Shown here: piece after piece, positions 25,018 through 31,585 of the stretch
Numbering within the stretch: position 1 is the first letter of the stretch
How the letters are laid out: each line of letters begins with the position of its first letter
NCBI GenBank assembly: GCA_900012615.1
Contig: LT009756.1
Location: forward strand, 798,263-844,586
Length of the DNA: 46,324 bases
Direction of reading: 5' to 3'
From: Agrobacterium genomosp. 13 str. CFBP 6927
GTDB taxonomy: Bacteria; Pseudomonadota; Alphaproteobacteria; Rhizobiales; Rhizobiaceae
The notes under the pieces: generated by a model
The model's input: only the letters and a program-made list of their open reading frames with translations
What the model was told of the DNA's origin: nothing
The model's database searches: none
Translations under genes and position numbers: made by a program

Positions 25018-25938
25018 ATGTCTTCCATTTGGACGAAGCTTGCGGGCGGGATCGCGATTGCGGCGGTTGCGGGTTATGGTATTTTCGCCTGGGTGACGGC
25101 GCCTGAGCGACAGGCACCCAGCCATTGGGTGAGCCTTGGGGAGCCCGATCTGGCCAATGGCGAAACGCTGTTCTGGGCGGGCGGCTGCGCCAGCTGCCAT
25201 GCCGCACCCGATGCCAAGGGCGATGCGCTTTTGATGCTTTCGGGCGGGCAGGCGCTGAAAAGCCCCTTCGGCACCTTCCATGTGCCCAATATTTCCTCCG
25301 ATCCGCAACATGGTATCGGCAGCTGGACGCTGGCCGAATTCGGCGATGCGATGACGCGCGGCGTTGGCAGGAACGGTGAACATCTCTACCCGTCCTTTCC
25401 CTATGCCTCCTATGCCCGTATGACGCAGAAGGACATCAACGACCTCTACGGTTATCTGAAAGTCCTGCCCGCCAGCCAGAACGATGCGCCGGATCACGAT
25501 CTGCCGTTCCCCTTCAACATGCGCATGGCGCTGGGCGGCTGGAAATTCCTTTATTTCGACCCCTCGGCGCGGCCCCGCGTCGAGCTTGCCAACGCCAATG
25601 CCGAATTGCTGCGCGGCCAATATCTGGTGGAGGGGCCTGGCCATTGCGGCGAGTGCCACACACCGCGCAATGCGCTCGGCGGATTCCAGACGGATAAATG
25701 GCTGGCCGGCGGTCCCAATCCGGAAGGCGAGGGCCGTATTCCCGACATCACCCCCGGTTCGCAAAGCATGGGGGCCTGGGCGGCGGCCGATATTGCCAGC
25801 TATCTGGAAACCGGCTTCACCCCGGAATTCGACAGCGTCGGCGGCTCCATGGTCAAGGTGCAGCAGAATATGGCGCATCTGACGGCCGATGACCGCGATG
25901 CCATCGCCGCCTATCTGAAGGCGATACCGTCGCGGTAA
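25018..25938 (+). CDS. Membrane-anchored diheme cytochrome c
   Basis: A 306-residue periplasmic cytochrome with an uncleaved or signal-anchor helix at residues 8-27 (GGIAIAAVAGYGIFAW) and two class I heme sites, CASCH near residue 58 and CGECH near 210, each with a following Met-ligand region. The pattern resembles the cytochrome subunits of quinoprotein or flavoprotein dehydrogenases (alcohol or gluconate dehydrogenases), which have two or three hemes; here there are two and no dehydrogenase gene is nearby. GGGGAGAGG is 4 bases before the ATG. Electron transfer from an unknown donor is the inferred role. Confidence 0.88.
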   Translation: MSSIWTKLAGGIAIAAVAGYGIFAWVTAPERQAPSHWVSLGEPDLANGETLFWAGGCASCHAAPDAKGDALLMLSGGQALKSPFGTFHVPNISSDPQHGIGSWTLAEFGDAMTRGVGRNGEHLYPSFPYASYARMTQKDINDLYGYLKVLPASQNDAPDHDLPFPFNMRMALGGWKFLYFDPSARPRVELANANAELLRGQYLVEGPGHCGECHTPRNALGGFQTDKWLAGGPNPEGEGRIPDITPGSQSMGAWAAADIASYLETGFTPEFDSVGGSMVKVQQNMAHLTADDRDAIAAYLKAIPSR

Positions 25939-25945
25939 CCCTCAG

Positions 25946-26060
25946 CCGTCATGCCGGACTTGATCCGGCATCCAGCCACGGCGCGTCCGCGCCGTGAGAC
26001 GTATCTATTGCGATCAAGGACTTGATCGTGCTGGACCCCGGATCTAGTCCGGGGTGACGA
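25946..26060. repeat. Mosaic palindromic repeat, CCGGACTTGATCCGG type
   Basis: Arms CCGTCATGCCGGACTTGATCC and the near-complement of CGTCACCCCGGACTAGATCC enclose the CGGCGCG...CGCGCCG stem followed by the GATCAAGGACTTGATC stem. It is the same core orientation as 9989-10122. It begins 8 bases past the cytochrome stop. Confidence 0.8.
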
Positions 26061-26136
26061 AGGTGGAGGCGACGGCGTGCGGTTGGAAAGCAGGCTCACC
26101 ATTGACTCCCGACCCCGCCCATCGGATAACAATCCT

Positions 26137-26347
26137 GTGATGGTTCCTTCCGGGCATTCCGGAAGGTGAAAAGGGAACACGATAGGGAGAAATCCTCATT
26201 CGTGGCTGCCCCCGCAACTGTGAGCGGAGAGCCTGAAACGAAATGCCACTGGCAAGCCATCTCGCCGGAAACCCAGGGTTTCCAGAGAGGGTGATGCCGG
26301 GAAGGTGTTTCAGGTTTTGACCCGTAAGCCAGGAGACCTGCCATCAC
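26137..26347 (+). ncRNA. Cobalamin riboswitch
   Basis: An adenosylcobalamin-type riboswitch aptamer. The conserved core is plain: GTGATGG (26137-26143) pairs with CCATCAC (26341-26347) as P1; GCTGCCCCCGCAACTGT, GCCACTGGC, GCCGGGAAGG and AAGCCAGGAGACCTGCC are the standard B12-box segments in order. It lies 176 bases upstream of cbtB. Downstream, GGCGCG/CGCGCC (26492-26507) forms a hairpin next to the cbtB Shine-Dalgarno, so the switch may act on translation, repressing cobalt import when B12 is plentiful. The intervening 26348-26491 has no gene. Confidence 0.95.
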
Positions 26348-26522
26348 GGAAATATCCATGCCGGCGGGGTGTCCGGAAGAGCGGAATGTCAGGGCGGTGG
26401 GATCAACGCCTCCCTGTGTCAGTCTCGTATCCCCGTGGTGAAGTGTATCGTATGCGGCTCGACGGCCTTTTTCCGTTCGGCCGCGTCCAGAGGCGCGGGG
26501 TCGCGCCGCAAGAGGGGTCACC

Positions 26523-26705
26523 ATGTCCATCAACCAGAATACGGCCAATTCAGCCGTTTCCGCAAAAACAACCAGCTTTGCGCAATCGCTGACGGCGATC
26601 ATGCTTGGCCTGTTCGTTGTCGGTTTTGTCGGCTTTTCCCATGTGGAAGCCGTTCACAATGCCGCGCATGACACGCGCCATGCCAATGCCTTCCCCTGCC
26701 ATTGA
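26523..26705 (+). CDS. cbtB: Cobalt transporter subunit CbtB
   Basis: A 60-residue single-pass membrane protein. The membrane helix is about residues 22-42 (LTAIMLGLFVVGFVGFSHVE) and the C-terminus carries the family's histidine-rich metal-binding tail HNAAHDTRHANAFPCH. CbtB is the small partner of CbtA in a predicted B12-regulated cobalt uptake system. AGAGGGG is 6 bases before the ATG. The gene is 176 bases downstream of a cobalamin riboswitch, and cbtA starts 11 bases after its stop. Confidence 0.9.
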   Translation: MSINQNTANSAVSAKTTSFAQSLTAIMLGLFVVGFVGFSHVEAVHNAAHDTRHANAFPCH

Positions 26706-26716
26706 GGGGAAACGGC

Positions 26717-27427
26717 ATGTCGTCTTTTCGCAATATCGTCTTTACCGCCGTTCTCGTCGGCATTCTCGGCGGTTTCGCCGTCTCGGCCATGCAGGCATTT
26801 GGCACCACGCCGCTCATCCTTCAGGCGGAAACCTATGAAAGCGCCGGCGAAGCGCCCCACAGCCATGATGCGACGGCCCCCGGTGCTGCCGTTCCCGCCC
26901 ATGAGCATAACGATGAAGCCTGGGCTCCGGCCGACGGCTTCGAGCGCACCGCCTATACCGTGGCTGCCAATGTTCTCACCGCCATCGGTTATGCGCTGGT
27001 GCTGACCGGCCTGATTTCGCTGCGTGGCACGAATGGCGGCTGGCGCGAGGGTCTTCTCTGGGGTGTTGCCGGCTTTGCCGCCGTCATGCTGGCCCCGATG
27101 ATCGGCCTGCCGCCGGAACTGCCGGGCAGCCCGGCTGCCGCGCTCGAGGCACGGCAGATCTGGTGGCTTGCGACGGTTGCCGCAACCGCAGGCGGCATTG
27201 CGCTGATCGCCTTCCGCCGCGAACCCTGGGCCATCATATTGGCGCTGGTGCTGATCGTCGCACCGCATGTGTTCGGTGCACCGCTGCCTCCGGAAGGCGA
27301 ACATGCGCTGGCGCCGCTGCCGCTCGAGCGTCAGTTCATCGTCGCCGCCACCGTGACCAGCTTCGTATTCTGGGCTTTGCTCGGAACATTGAGCGCGTTT
27401 TTCCTGAAGCGCTTCCAGCAGGCGTAA
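26717..27427 (+). CDS. cbtA: Cobalt transporter subunit CbtA
   Basis: A 236-residue inner-membrane protein with about five or six helices. The N-terminal helix is IVFTAVLVGILGGFAVSAMQ; a His-rich periplasmic loop follows (SHDATA, HEHNDEAW, residues about 48-76), then several helices ending in FVFWALLGTLSAFFLK. ERTAYTVAANVLTAIGYAL is typical of CbtA. With CbtB it is the predicted energy-coupling-independent Co2+ importer, expressed under low B12. The ATG at 26717 follows AGGGGA with 6-base spacing; a TTG at 26702 is overlapping and unlikely. It is followed 4 bases later by a third operon gene. Confidence 0.9.
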   Translation: MSSFRNIVFTAVLVGILGGFAVSAMQAFGTTPLILQAETYESAGEAPHSHDATAPGAAVPAHEHNDEAWAPADGFERTAYTVAANVLTAIGYALVLTGLISLRGTNGGWREGLLWGVAGFAAVMLAPMIGLPPELPGSPAAALEARQIWWLATVAATAGGIALIAFRREPWAIILALVLIVAPHVFGAPLPPEGEHALAPLPLERQFIVAATVTSFVFWALLGTLSAFFLKRFQQA

Positions 27428-27431
27428 ATCC

Positions 27432-27746
27432 ATGCGGGACGCAGCGGAATGGAGTGAGGAACTCGATGCGCTGCGTTTTGCCGTTCCCGGTCACGGCGCT
27501 TTCTGCGCCGTGCACCGTCTTGCCTTCAAGGCCGTGCTGGGGCCAAGCCCGTCGGGGCAGGCGGCTCTCACCTTTTTCCACGAGCACGAGGCCGCCTTCG
27601 TCGAGGCAGCCCTTTCCAAGATAAAACGTGCAAATTTGCCCGCCGGCCGCAGCCTGCATCTGAACAGCCGCGATATTCGCCGGGCGATTGCCGGGGAGGG
27701 TGAGGACCCGGCTGCGCGCATGTGCCGGGTGCTGGATCGGAGGTGA
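27432..27746 (+). CDS. Unknown protein in the cobalamin-regulated cbt operon
   Basis: A 104-residue cytoplasmic protein that I do not recognise. It has two short conserved-looking patches: an N-terminal CAVHRLAFKAVLG and a C-terminal FHEHEAAFVEAALSKI leading to NLPAGRSLHLNSRDIRRAI. The histidines and single cysteine could bind metal. It starts 4 bases after the cbtA stop, so it is translationally coupled and under the same riboswitch. This makes a role in cobalt trafficking or B12-linked metabolism a natural guess, but nothing in the sequence proves it. Confidence 0.75.
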   Translation: MRDAAEWSEELDALRFAVPGHGAFCAVHRLAFKAVLGPSPSGQAALTFFHEHEAAFVEAALSKIKRANLPAGRSLHLNSRDIRRAIAGEGEDPAARMCRVLDRR

Positions 27747-27782
27747 TGAATGAGGGTGCCAAGACGCTTGTATTTTGCACCA

Positions 27783-27900
27783 CCTCATTCCTGTGCTTGT
27801 CACAGGAATCCAGCCGACGCGCGTCTGCGCAACGAATAGAGTCGTTTCAACCCAAGGACTTGGGCTGGCTAGATTCCTGTGACAAGCACAGGAATGAGGG
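27783..27900. repeat. Mosaic palindromic repeat, CCTGTG-arm type, core reversed
   Basis: Arms CCTCATTCCTGTGCTTGTC and its near-complement enclose a core in which the GCGTCTGCGC stem precedes the CCCAAGGACTTGGG stem, opposite to the copies at 22708 and 41699. A TAG variant (GGCTAGATT) in the right arm matches, in complement, the left arm of the copy at 41699. Confidence 0.8.
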
Positions 27901-27938
27901 CGGGCGGGCTTACGTGGCCCACAATATCAGCGTCCGCC

Positions 27939-28505
27939 TCACCGATGCTCCGCCGCAAAAACCTGAAGTTCCGCCTCGGCTTCCGGACCAAAGAGGCCGA
28001 GGTGTTTCAGGATTTCCACAGCGAAACTCACCGGCGCGCTGCCGGCGGCGGTGATGACGCCGCCATCGCTGACCGCTTTCGGCTGGTCGCGATAGAGGTT
28101 TTCACCGCTATAGGCCGGATAGGCCTTGTGGGATGCCAGCGAATTGCCGGTATGGGCGACATCGTTCAGCACGCCCGTGCCGCCGAGCGCGCTCGCCGCC
28201 GCGCAGATGCCGGCCACCAGCCGGTTCCTGTCGCGAAACCGGTGCACCAGCCCGCCAAGATCGACAGCCGTGCCCTTTTCCCAGCTGAGACCACCGGGAA
28301 CGATGAGAGCATCGATATTCTCAGGATCGAGCGCATCATAGGACGTGTCAGGCGTCACATTCAGCCCGCCCATGGAGGTTACCGGCCGGCCATCGGGCGT
28401 GGCGTAGATGATCTCGACGCCGAGATAGCTGCGTGCTGCGGCAGCAAGCAGCGCCGGTTCCCAGTCCGCAAAATCCTGCGCGAGCGCAATGGCGATCCGT
28501 GTCAT
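27939..28505 (-). CDS. DJ-1/PfpI family protein
   Basis: A 188-residue class I glutamine-amidotransferase-like protein of the DJ-1/PfpI superfamily. It opens with TRIAIALAQDFADWEPALL, carries IDALIVPGGLSWE, and has the nucleophile elbow GICAAASAL with the catalytic Cys at about residue 102; a His two residues later is absent, so the peptidase pattern is incomplete. Relatives act as deglycases, chaperones or isonitrile hydratases. It is cytoplasmic. The gene lies 21 bases downstream of the GNAT gene on the same strand, so the two are probably co-transcribed under the attenuator at 29042-29205. Confidence 0.88.
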   Translation of the reverse strand: MTRIAIALAQDFADWEPALLAAAARSYLGVEIIYATPDGRPVTSMGGLNVTPDTSYDALDPENIDALIVPGGLSWEKGTAVDLGGLVHRFRDRNRLVAGICAAASALGGTGVLNDVAHTGNSLASHKAYPAYSGENLYRDQPKAVSDGGVITAAGSAPVSFAVEILKHLGLFGPEAEAELQVFAAEHR

Positions 28506-28526
28506 GGCCGTCTCCGTGGTTTTTAA

Positions 28527-29015
28527 TCAGGCGATGGCCTGCATGTAGCGCATGCCGGTGACCGGGCGGGGCGCGAAATCCATGTTTTCGTAGAAGCGAT
28601 GCGCCGCGACATTGCCGGTCGTGGCGCTGACGGAAAGATAGTCGCAGCCCAGCCGCTTGGCGATATCGCGGGCGCGGGAAACGAGGTGCTGGCCGGTGCC
28701 ATGGCCACGATGGCCGTCACGCACGAAGAGATGGTGCAGCTCAAGTCCGCGCTGGCCTTCCTGCGCCCTGTAGAGCGGCAGAAGCAGGGCGTAACCGATC
28801 AGCGCGCCATCGGCTTCCGCCACCAGGCCGTGCACCCAGGGCAGGGGGCCGAACAGGTCGCGTTCCAGTTTCGCCGGCGTGATCGCCGCCGCATCGCCAT
28901 GATAGGAGGCAAGCAGCGTGATCATCTCGTTGAGTTCGGGCAGATCCGTCTTGCGTGCGCCACGAATAATGACGACGGGCGGTCTTTCCAGTGTAAGGGT
29001 GCTATCTTCGGTCAT
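28527..29015 (-). CDS. GNAT family acetyltransferase
   Basis: A 162-residue GCN5-related N-acetyltransferase. VVIIRGARKTDLPELNEMI opens the domain; LHHLFVRDGHRGHGTGQHLV is the acetyl-CoA motif A, and VAAHRFYENMDF the C-terminal motif. FGPLPWVHGLVAEADGALIGYALLL resembles diamine or polyamine acetyltransferases (the SpeG/Pat-like group), but the substrate is unclear. AAAGGAC is 10 bases before the ATG. It is the first structural gene after a leader-peptide attenuator and leads into the DJ-1 gene. Confidence 0.88.
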   Translation of the reverse strand: MTEDSTLTLERPPVVIIRGARKTDLPELNEMITLLASYHGDAAAITPAKLERDLFGPLPWVHGLVAEADGALIGYALLLPLYRAQEGQRGLELHHLFVRDGHRGHGTGQHLVSRARDIAKRLGCDYLSVSATTGNVAAHRFYENMDFAPRPVTGMRYMQAIA

Positions 29016-29041
29016 TTCTTTGGTCCTTTGGTCTTATCGGT

Positions 29042-29114
29042 GCCGTCAGGACGCTTGAGAAACAACAAAGCCGCCTGACGGCGGCTTGTTGACAATATGA
29101 TCTGTCGAGCCGCC
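29042..29114 (-). terminator. Attenuator with mutually exclusive hairpins upstream of the GNAT gene
   Basis: On the minus strand, three segments follow the leader stop codon. GGCGGCT (29114-29108) can pair with AGCCGCC (about 29088-29082), or that segment can pair with the following GGCGGCTT (29076-29069, loop GTCA) to give a terminator followed by TGTTGTTTC. A further CCTGACGGC (29050-29042) can pair with GCCGTCAGG (29082-29074) inside the terminator. This set of alternatives is the classic layout of transcription attenuation. Confidence 0.65.
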
Positions 29115-29115
29115 C

Positions 29116-29169
29116 TTAAAGGTAGGCCCAAAAGTACGAGCAGGAGATGGGTGCGCGTTCGTTGATCAT
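29116..29169 (-). CDS. Putative 17-residue aromatic-rich leader peptide
   Basis: ATG at 29169-29167 opens a 17-codon frame ending in TAA at 29118-29116, just ahead of the attenuator. The peptide is MINERAPISCSYFWAYL: five of its last seven residues are Tyr, Phe, Trp, Tyr or Leu, so its translation should be sensitive to aromatic aminoacyl-tRNA supply or to a drug that stalls the ribosome. A consensus -35 box TTGACA lies at 29205-29200, immediately after the pip stop codon; the -10 is weak. No strong Shine-Dalgarno is seen. Confidence 0.5.
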   Translation of the reverse strand: MINERAPISCSYFWAYL

Positions 29170-29199
29170 GGGACATGCAATGCGCCCGAATCCATAATC

Positions 29200-29205
29200 T
29201 GTCAA
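29200..29205 (-). promoter_or_regulatory. Consensus -35 box of the GNAT leader promoter
   Basis: TTGACA reads on the minus strand at 29205-29200, 6 bases beyond the pip stop codon. A weak -10 candidate (CATTGC) lies 17 bases on. It would start a short leader RNA carrying the 17-codon frame and the attenuator, separating the GNAT unit from pip. Confidence 0.4.
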
Positions 29206-29210
29206 GCGGG

Positions 29211-30158
29211 TCAATTCGCAAATCGCGCGATTGCCGAAACAATGGCTTCTTCCATCCCCGCATCCGCCGTGGAATGTCCGGCCCCGTCGATCATGATCAG
29301 CTCGCTTCCCGGCCACGCCGCGGCAAGCTCGTAAGCCGTGACCGGCGGTCCCTGCAGATCCCGCATGCCCTGAATGAGGACACCGGGAATGCCCGCCAGA
29401 CTGCCGGCGTTGCGGAGAAGCACGCCGTCTTCCAGCCAAGCCGCATGGTGGAAATAATGCGCGCACAGACGCGCCCGCGCGAGCCTGTAGTTTTCATCCT
29501 GCCATTTTTCGGGAAAAGCCGAGATGGTCTCTGCGGTGATCGAACCCGCCTCCCATAGATGCCATTCATAGGCCGCCCCGGCGCGGATGGCGGGATCCGC
29601 ATCGTTCAAAAGCCGGTCATAGGCCGCGACAGGATCGTCCTTCGACATATGATCCGGGATCGCGGCGATAAAGCGCTGCCATTGTCCGGGCAGAAACATC
29701 GCCAGCCCCTGATAAAGCCAGTCGATTTCCTTCTGCCGGGTCGTCGTGACACCCGCCAGAACCATGGCGCGGACATGGCGGGGATGGCGCTGGGCATAGG
29801 CGAGGGCGAGCGTCGAGCCCCATGAGGTACCGAATATCAACCAGTCATCGAGGCCAAGCGCCACACGAATGGCCTCCATGTCGCCGATCAGGTGCTGCGT
29901 GGTGTTGTGCTCAAGGCTGACGGCCGCATTCGGCGTGCTCTGCCCGCATCCGCGCTGATCGAACTGAATGATGCGGTAACGCTGAGGATCGAAATAGCGC
30001 CGCGCCGTTGACGATATCCCGGAGCCGGGGCCACCGTGAAGCAGGATCGCCGCCTGTCCCGCCGGATTGCCCGCAATCGTCACATGCAGCCTGTGGCCGT
30101 CGGAAACATCGATGAAAATCGTGTCGAAGGGGGCGATTTCGGAAAAGGTCTCTGGCAT
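29211..30158 (-). CDS. pip: Proline iminopeptidase
   Basis: A 315-residue cytoplasmic alpha/beta-hydrolase that removes N-terminal proline from peptides. LHGGPGSGISS carries the oxyanion hole, FDQRGCGQSTP follows, and the nucleophile elbow is GTSWGS (serine at about residue 110). The acid is in QGMRDLQGP and the catalytic His in DGAGHSTAD. Length and order match the S33 family. I start at ATG 30158; an in-frame ATG 33 bases further up adds MRLPSLQKRCR and is possible. It is the gene after the MerR regulator on the same strand and is followed by the attenuator of the GNAT gene. Confidence 0.93.
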   Translation of the reverse strand: MPETFSEIAPFDTIFIDVSDGHRLHVTIAGNPAGQAAILLHGGPGSGISSTARRYFDPQRYRIIQFDQRGCGQSTPNAAVSLEHNTTQHLIGDMEAIRVALGLDDWLIFGTSWGSTLALAYAQRHPRHVRAMVLAGVTTTRQKEIDWLYQGLAMFLPGQWQRFIAAIPDHMSKDDPVAAYDRLLNDADPAIRAGAAYEWHLWEAGSITAETISAFPEKWQDENYRLARARLCAHYFHHAAWLEDGVLLRNAGSLAGIPGVLIQGMRDLQGPPVTAYELAAAWPGSELIMIDGAGHSTADAGMEEAIVSAIARFAN

Positions 30159-30241
30159 CCGGCATCTCTTTTGAAGCGATGGCAGGCGCATATATCGCCC
30201 GGATGACAGCGGGATGTCAGCGCCGCCGTCTTCTCCGCGTC

Positions 30242-30655
30242 TCAGTGTTCGCCTTCGCACATGCCATGGTCGGAAAGCGCGCGGATGACATAACAATCCT
30301 CGATCGAATGGCCGTGGCAATGGGAGACGATGCGCTCCAGCTCATGCTCCAGCTTCTTCAGGCTGGCGATTTTTTCACGCACATGGGCGAGGTGTTCGGC
30401 AGCGATACGGTCCGCCCCTTCGCACGGCATCTGCCGGTGCTGGCTAAGTGCAATCAATTCGCGAATGGCGTCGATATTCAGACCGATATCGCGGGCATGG
30501 CGGATGAAGGCCAGCCTTTCGAGATCGGTTTTTTCGTAACGGCGCTGGTTGCCTTCCGAACGGTCCGCCTCACGGATGAGGCCCATCTGCTCGTAATAAC
30601 GGATCGTCGGCACCTTGACGCCGGTACGTTTGGACAATTCACCGATGGACAGCAT
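30242..30655 (-). CDS. MerR family regulator, divalent-metal type
   Basis: A 137-residue MerR-family metalloregulator. The N-terminal winged helix is LSIGELSKRTGVKVPTIRYYE; after a coiled-coil dimerisation helix come the metal ligands. C78 (MPCEG) matches the cysteine that marks divalent-metal sensors such as ZntR and MerR, where CueR has Ser; C113-X7-C121 (HCHGHSIEDC) forms the metal loop, with extra His residues and a final CEGEH. So Zn, Cd, Pb or Hg is more likely than Cu. I use the ATG at 30655, which has GGAG 6 bases upstream; 30667 (MEKAML) is the alternative. No metal-transport gene is adjacent. Confidence 0.9.
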   Translation of the reverse strand: MLSIGELSKRTGVKVPTIRYYEQMGLIREADRSEGNQRRYEKTDLERLAFIRHARDIGLNIDAIRELIALSQHRQMPCEGADRIAAEHLAHVREKIASLKKLEHELERIVSHCHGHSIEDCYVIRALSDHGMCEGEH

Positions 30656-30721
30656 CGCTTTCTCCATATCTCCGGCGCAGCGGGAAGAGAGCGGGTTGTT
30701 TCCGCCGCTCAGGGCCCGATG

Positions 30722-30736
30722 CTCTAGTCTCTAGAG
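30722..30736. promoter_or_regulatory. MerR-type dyad operator
   Basis: CTCTAG-N3-CTAGAG is a perfect dyad 67 bases upstream of the MerR start, in a TAATATCTCTAGAGACTAGA context on the minus strand. MerR-family promoters carry such a dyad between -35 and -10 with a long spacer. Autoregulation is inferred. Confidence 0.6.
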
Positions 30737-30768
30737 ATATTACCTTTCAGCCCGCTGTTCAATGGGTG

Positions 30769-31122
30769 TCAGGCGGCCTCGTCCACGCCGAGCGCCTGTG
30801 CCAGGGCCTTCAGAACTTCCGTCTCAAGGCTGGAGGCGGCTTCAGGCTGCGCGACGGCGGCCATTTCCGGCGCGGATGTGCCTGTCGCGGAGGCGCCGCT
30901 GTCGAGGTTCCACAAAGCGGCGGCAAGACCGGCGGAAACGCTGGCGGCGGCCGGTGAAACTGCCGTGGCGACGCTTTCCGCGCTGGAGATGGCGCGATGC
31001 GCGGCCCGGGTCAGCTCCAGCAGAGCCTCGGTGGTGGAATGGGTTTCCTTGTTTTTCGCCGGTTCAAGGGTCCGGACCGGCGTTGCGTAATAGCTGCTGG
31101 TGGTTGCTGCGATAGTCGTCAT
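30769..31122 (-). CDS. Small Ala/Ser/Thr-rich protein of unknown function
   Basis: A 117-residue cytoplasmic protein, rich in Ala, Ser and Thr, with a helical middle (TTEALLELTRAAHRAISSAE) and a C-terminal half containing SAGLAAALWNLDSGASATG and an acidic tail LKALAQALGVDEAA. I do not recognise a family. The start at 31122 (MTTIAATTSSYY) is the natural one; the frame is open further up through the dmeR promoter. The LA--LW motif is shared with the protein at 32741-33013, so the two may be distant paralogues. It is divergent from dmeR. Confidence 0.65.
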   Translation of the reverse strand: MTTIAATTSSYYATPVRTLEPAKNKETHSTTEALLELTRAAHRAISSAESVATAVSPAAASVSAGLAAALWNLDSGASATGTSAPEMAAVAQPEAASSLETEVLKALAQALGVDEAA

Positions 31123-31194
31123 GACTGAGTCCCCAAGTTCTGATGATGTATTTTTAGGGGCCGAAACATTCGCGAGGATTGCGTCATGCGAGAC

Positions 31195-31239
31195 TTGAAC
31201 GAAAAAACATCTCAATATAGTATACCCCCCTATAGTATA
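31195..31239 (+). promoter_or_regulatory. dmeRF promoter with DmeR operator
   Basis: TTGAAC (31195-31200) and TAGTAT (31218-31223) form a sigma70 promoter with a 17-base spacer. The -10 is inside TATAGTATA (31216-31224), which recurs exactly at 31231-31239 across a run of six C. RcnR and DmeR repressors recognise such AT-rich half-sites around a G/C tract. Bound repressor would block the promoter until Ni or Co is sensed. Confidence 0.8.
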
Positions 31240-31249
31240 TGAGGTGCCT

Positions 31250-31522
31250 ATGTCCCATACGATCCGCAACAAGGAGAAGCTTCTCGCCCGCATCCGTCGC
31301 CTGAAAGGGCAGATGGAGGCGGTGGAGCGCGCGCTGGACGACGCCAAGCCCTGCGGCGAGGTGCTGCAATTGCTGGCTTCGGTGCGCGGCGCGCTTTCCG
31401 GCCTCACCGGAGAGGTGATGCAGGAACATCTGCACGAACATGTGGTGCACGCCGAAAATGAAGACGAACGGGCGCGGGCGGCGGAAGAGCTGGCCCAGGT
31501 GCTGAAGACCTACATCCGCTAG
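31250..31522 (+). CDS. dmeR: Ni/Co-responsive repressor DmeR (RcnR/CsoR family)
   Basis: A 90-residue all-helical metal-sensing repressor. It has the RcnR-type ligand set H3, C35, H60 and H64 (with M1 as the likely N-terminal ligand), which is the Ni/Co-specific fingerprint rather than the Cu-sensing CsoR or formaldehyde-sensing FrmR one. The second helix is VLQLLASVRGALSGLTGEVM. It represses its own operon at the TATAGTATA/C6 operator and releases it when cobalt or nickel is bound. ATG 31250 has GAGG 5 bases upstream. dmeF follows 64 bases later. The dmeR-dmeF arrangement is known from Rhizobium and Agrobacterium. Confidence 0.9.
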   Translation: MSHTIRNKEKLLARIRRLKGQMEAVERALDDAKPCGEVLQLLASVRGALSGLTGEVMQEHLHEHVVHAENEDERARAAEELAQVLKTYIR

Positions 31523-31585
31523 GGCATCGGCGGAAAGACCAGATGCTTAGACAAGACGCTCTGAAAATCGAACAGGATTAGCGAC

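Noticed and set aside
29012..29263. Minus-strand 83-codon frame overlapping the GNAT start
   Set aside because: It crosses the pip stop, the terminator hairpin and the GNAT start; no family motif, and the shorter 17-codon frame fits an attenuator better.
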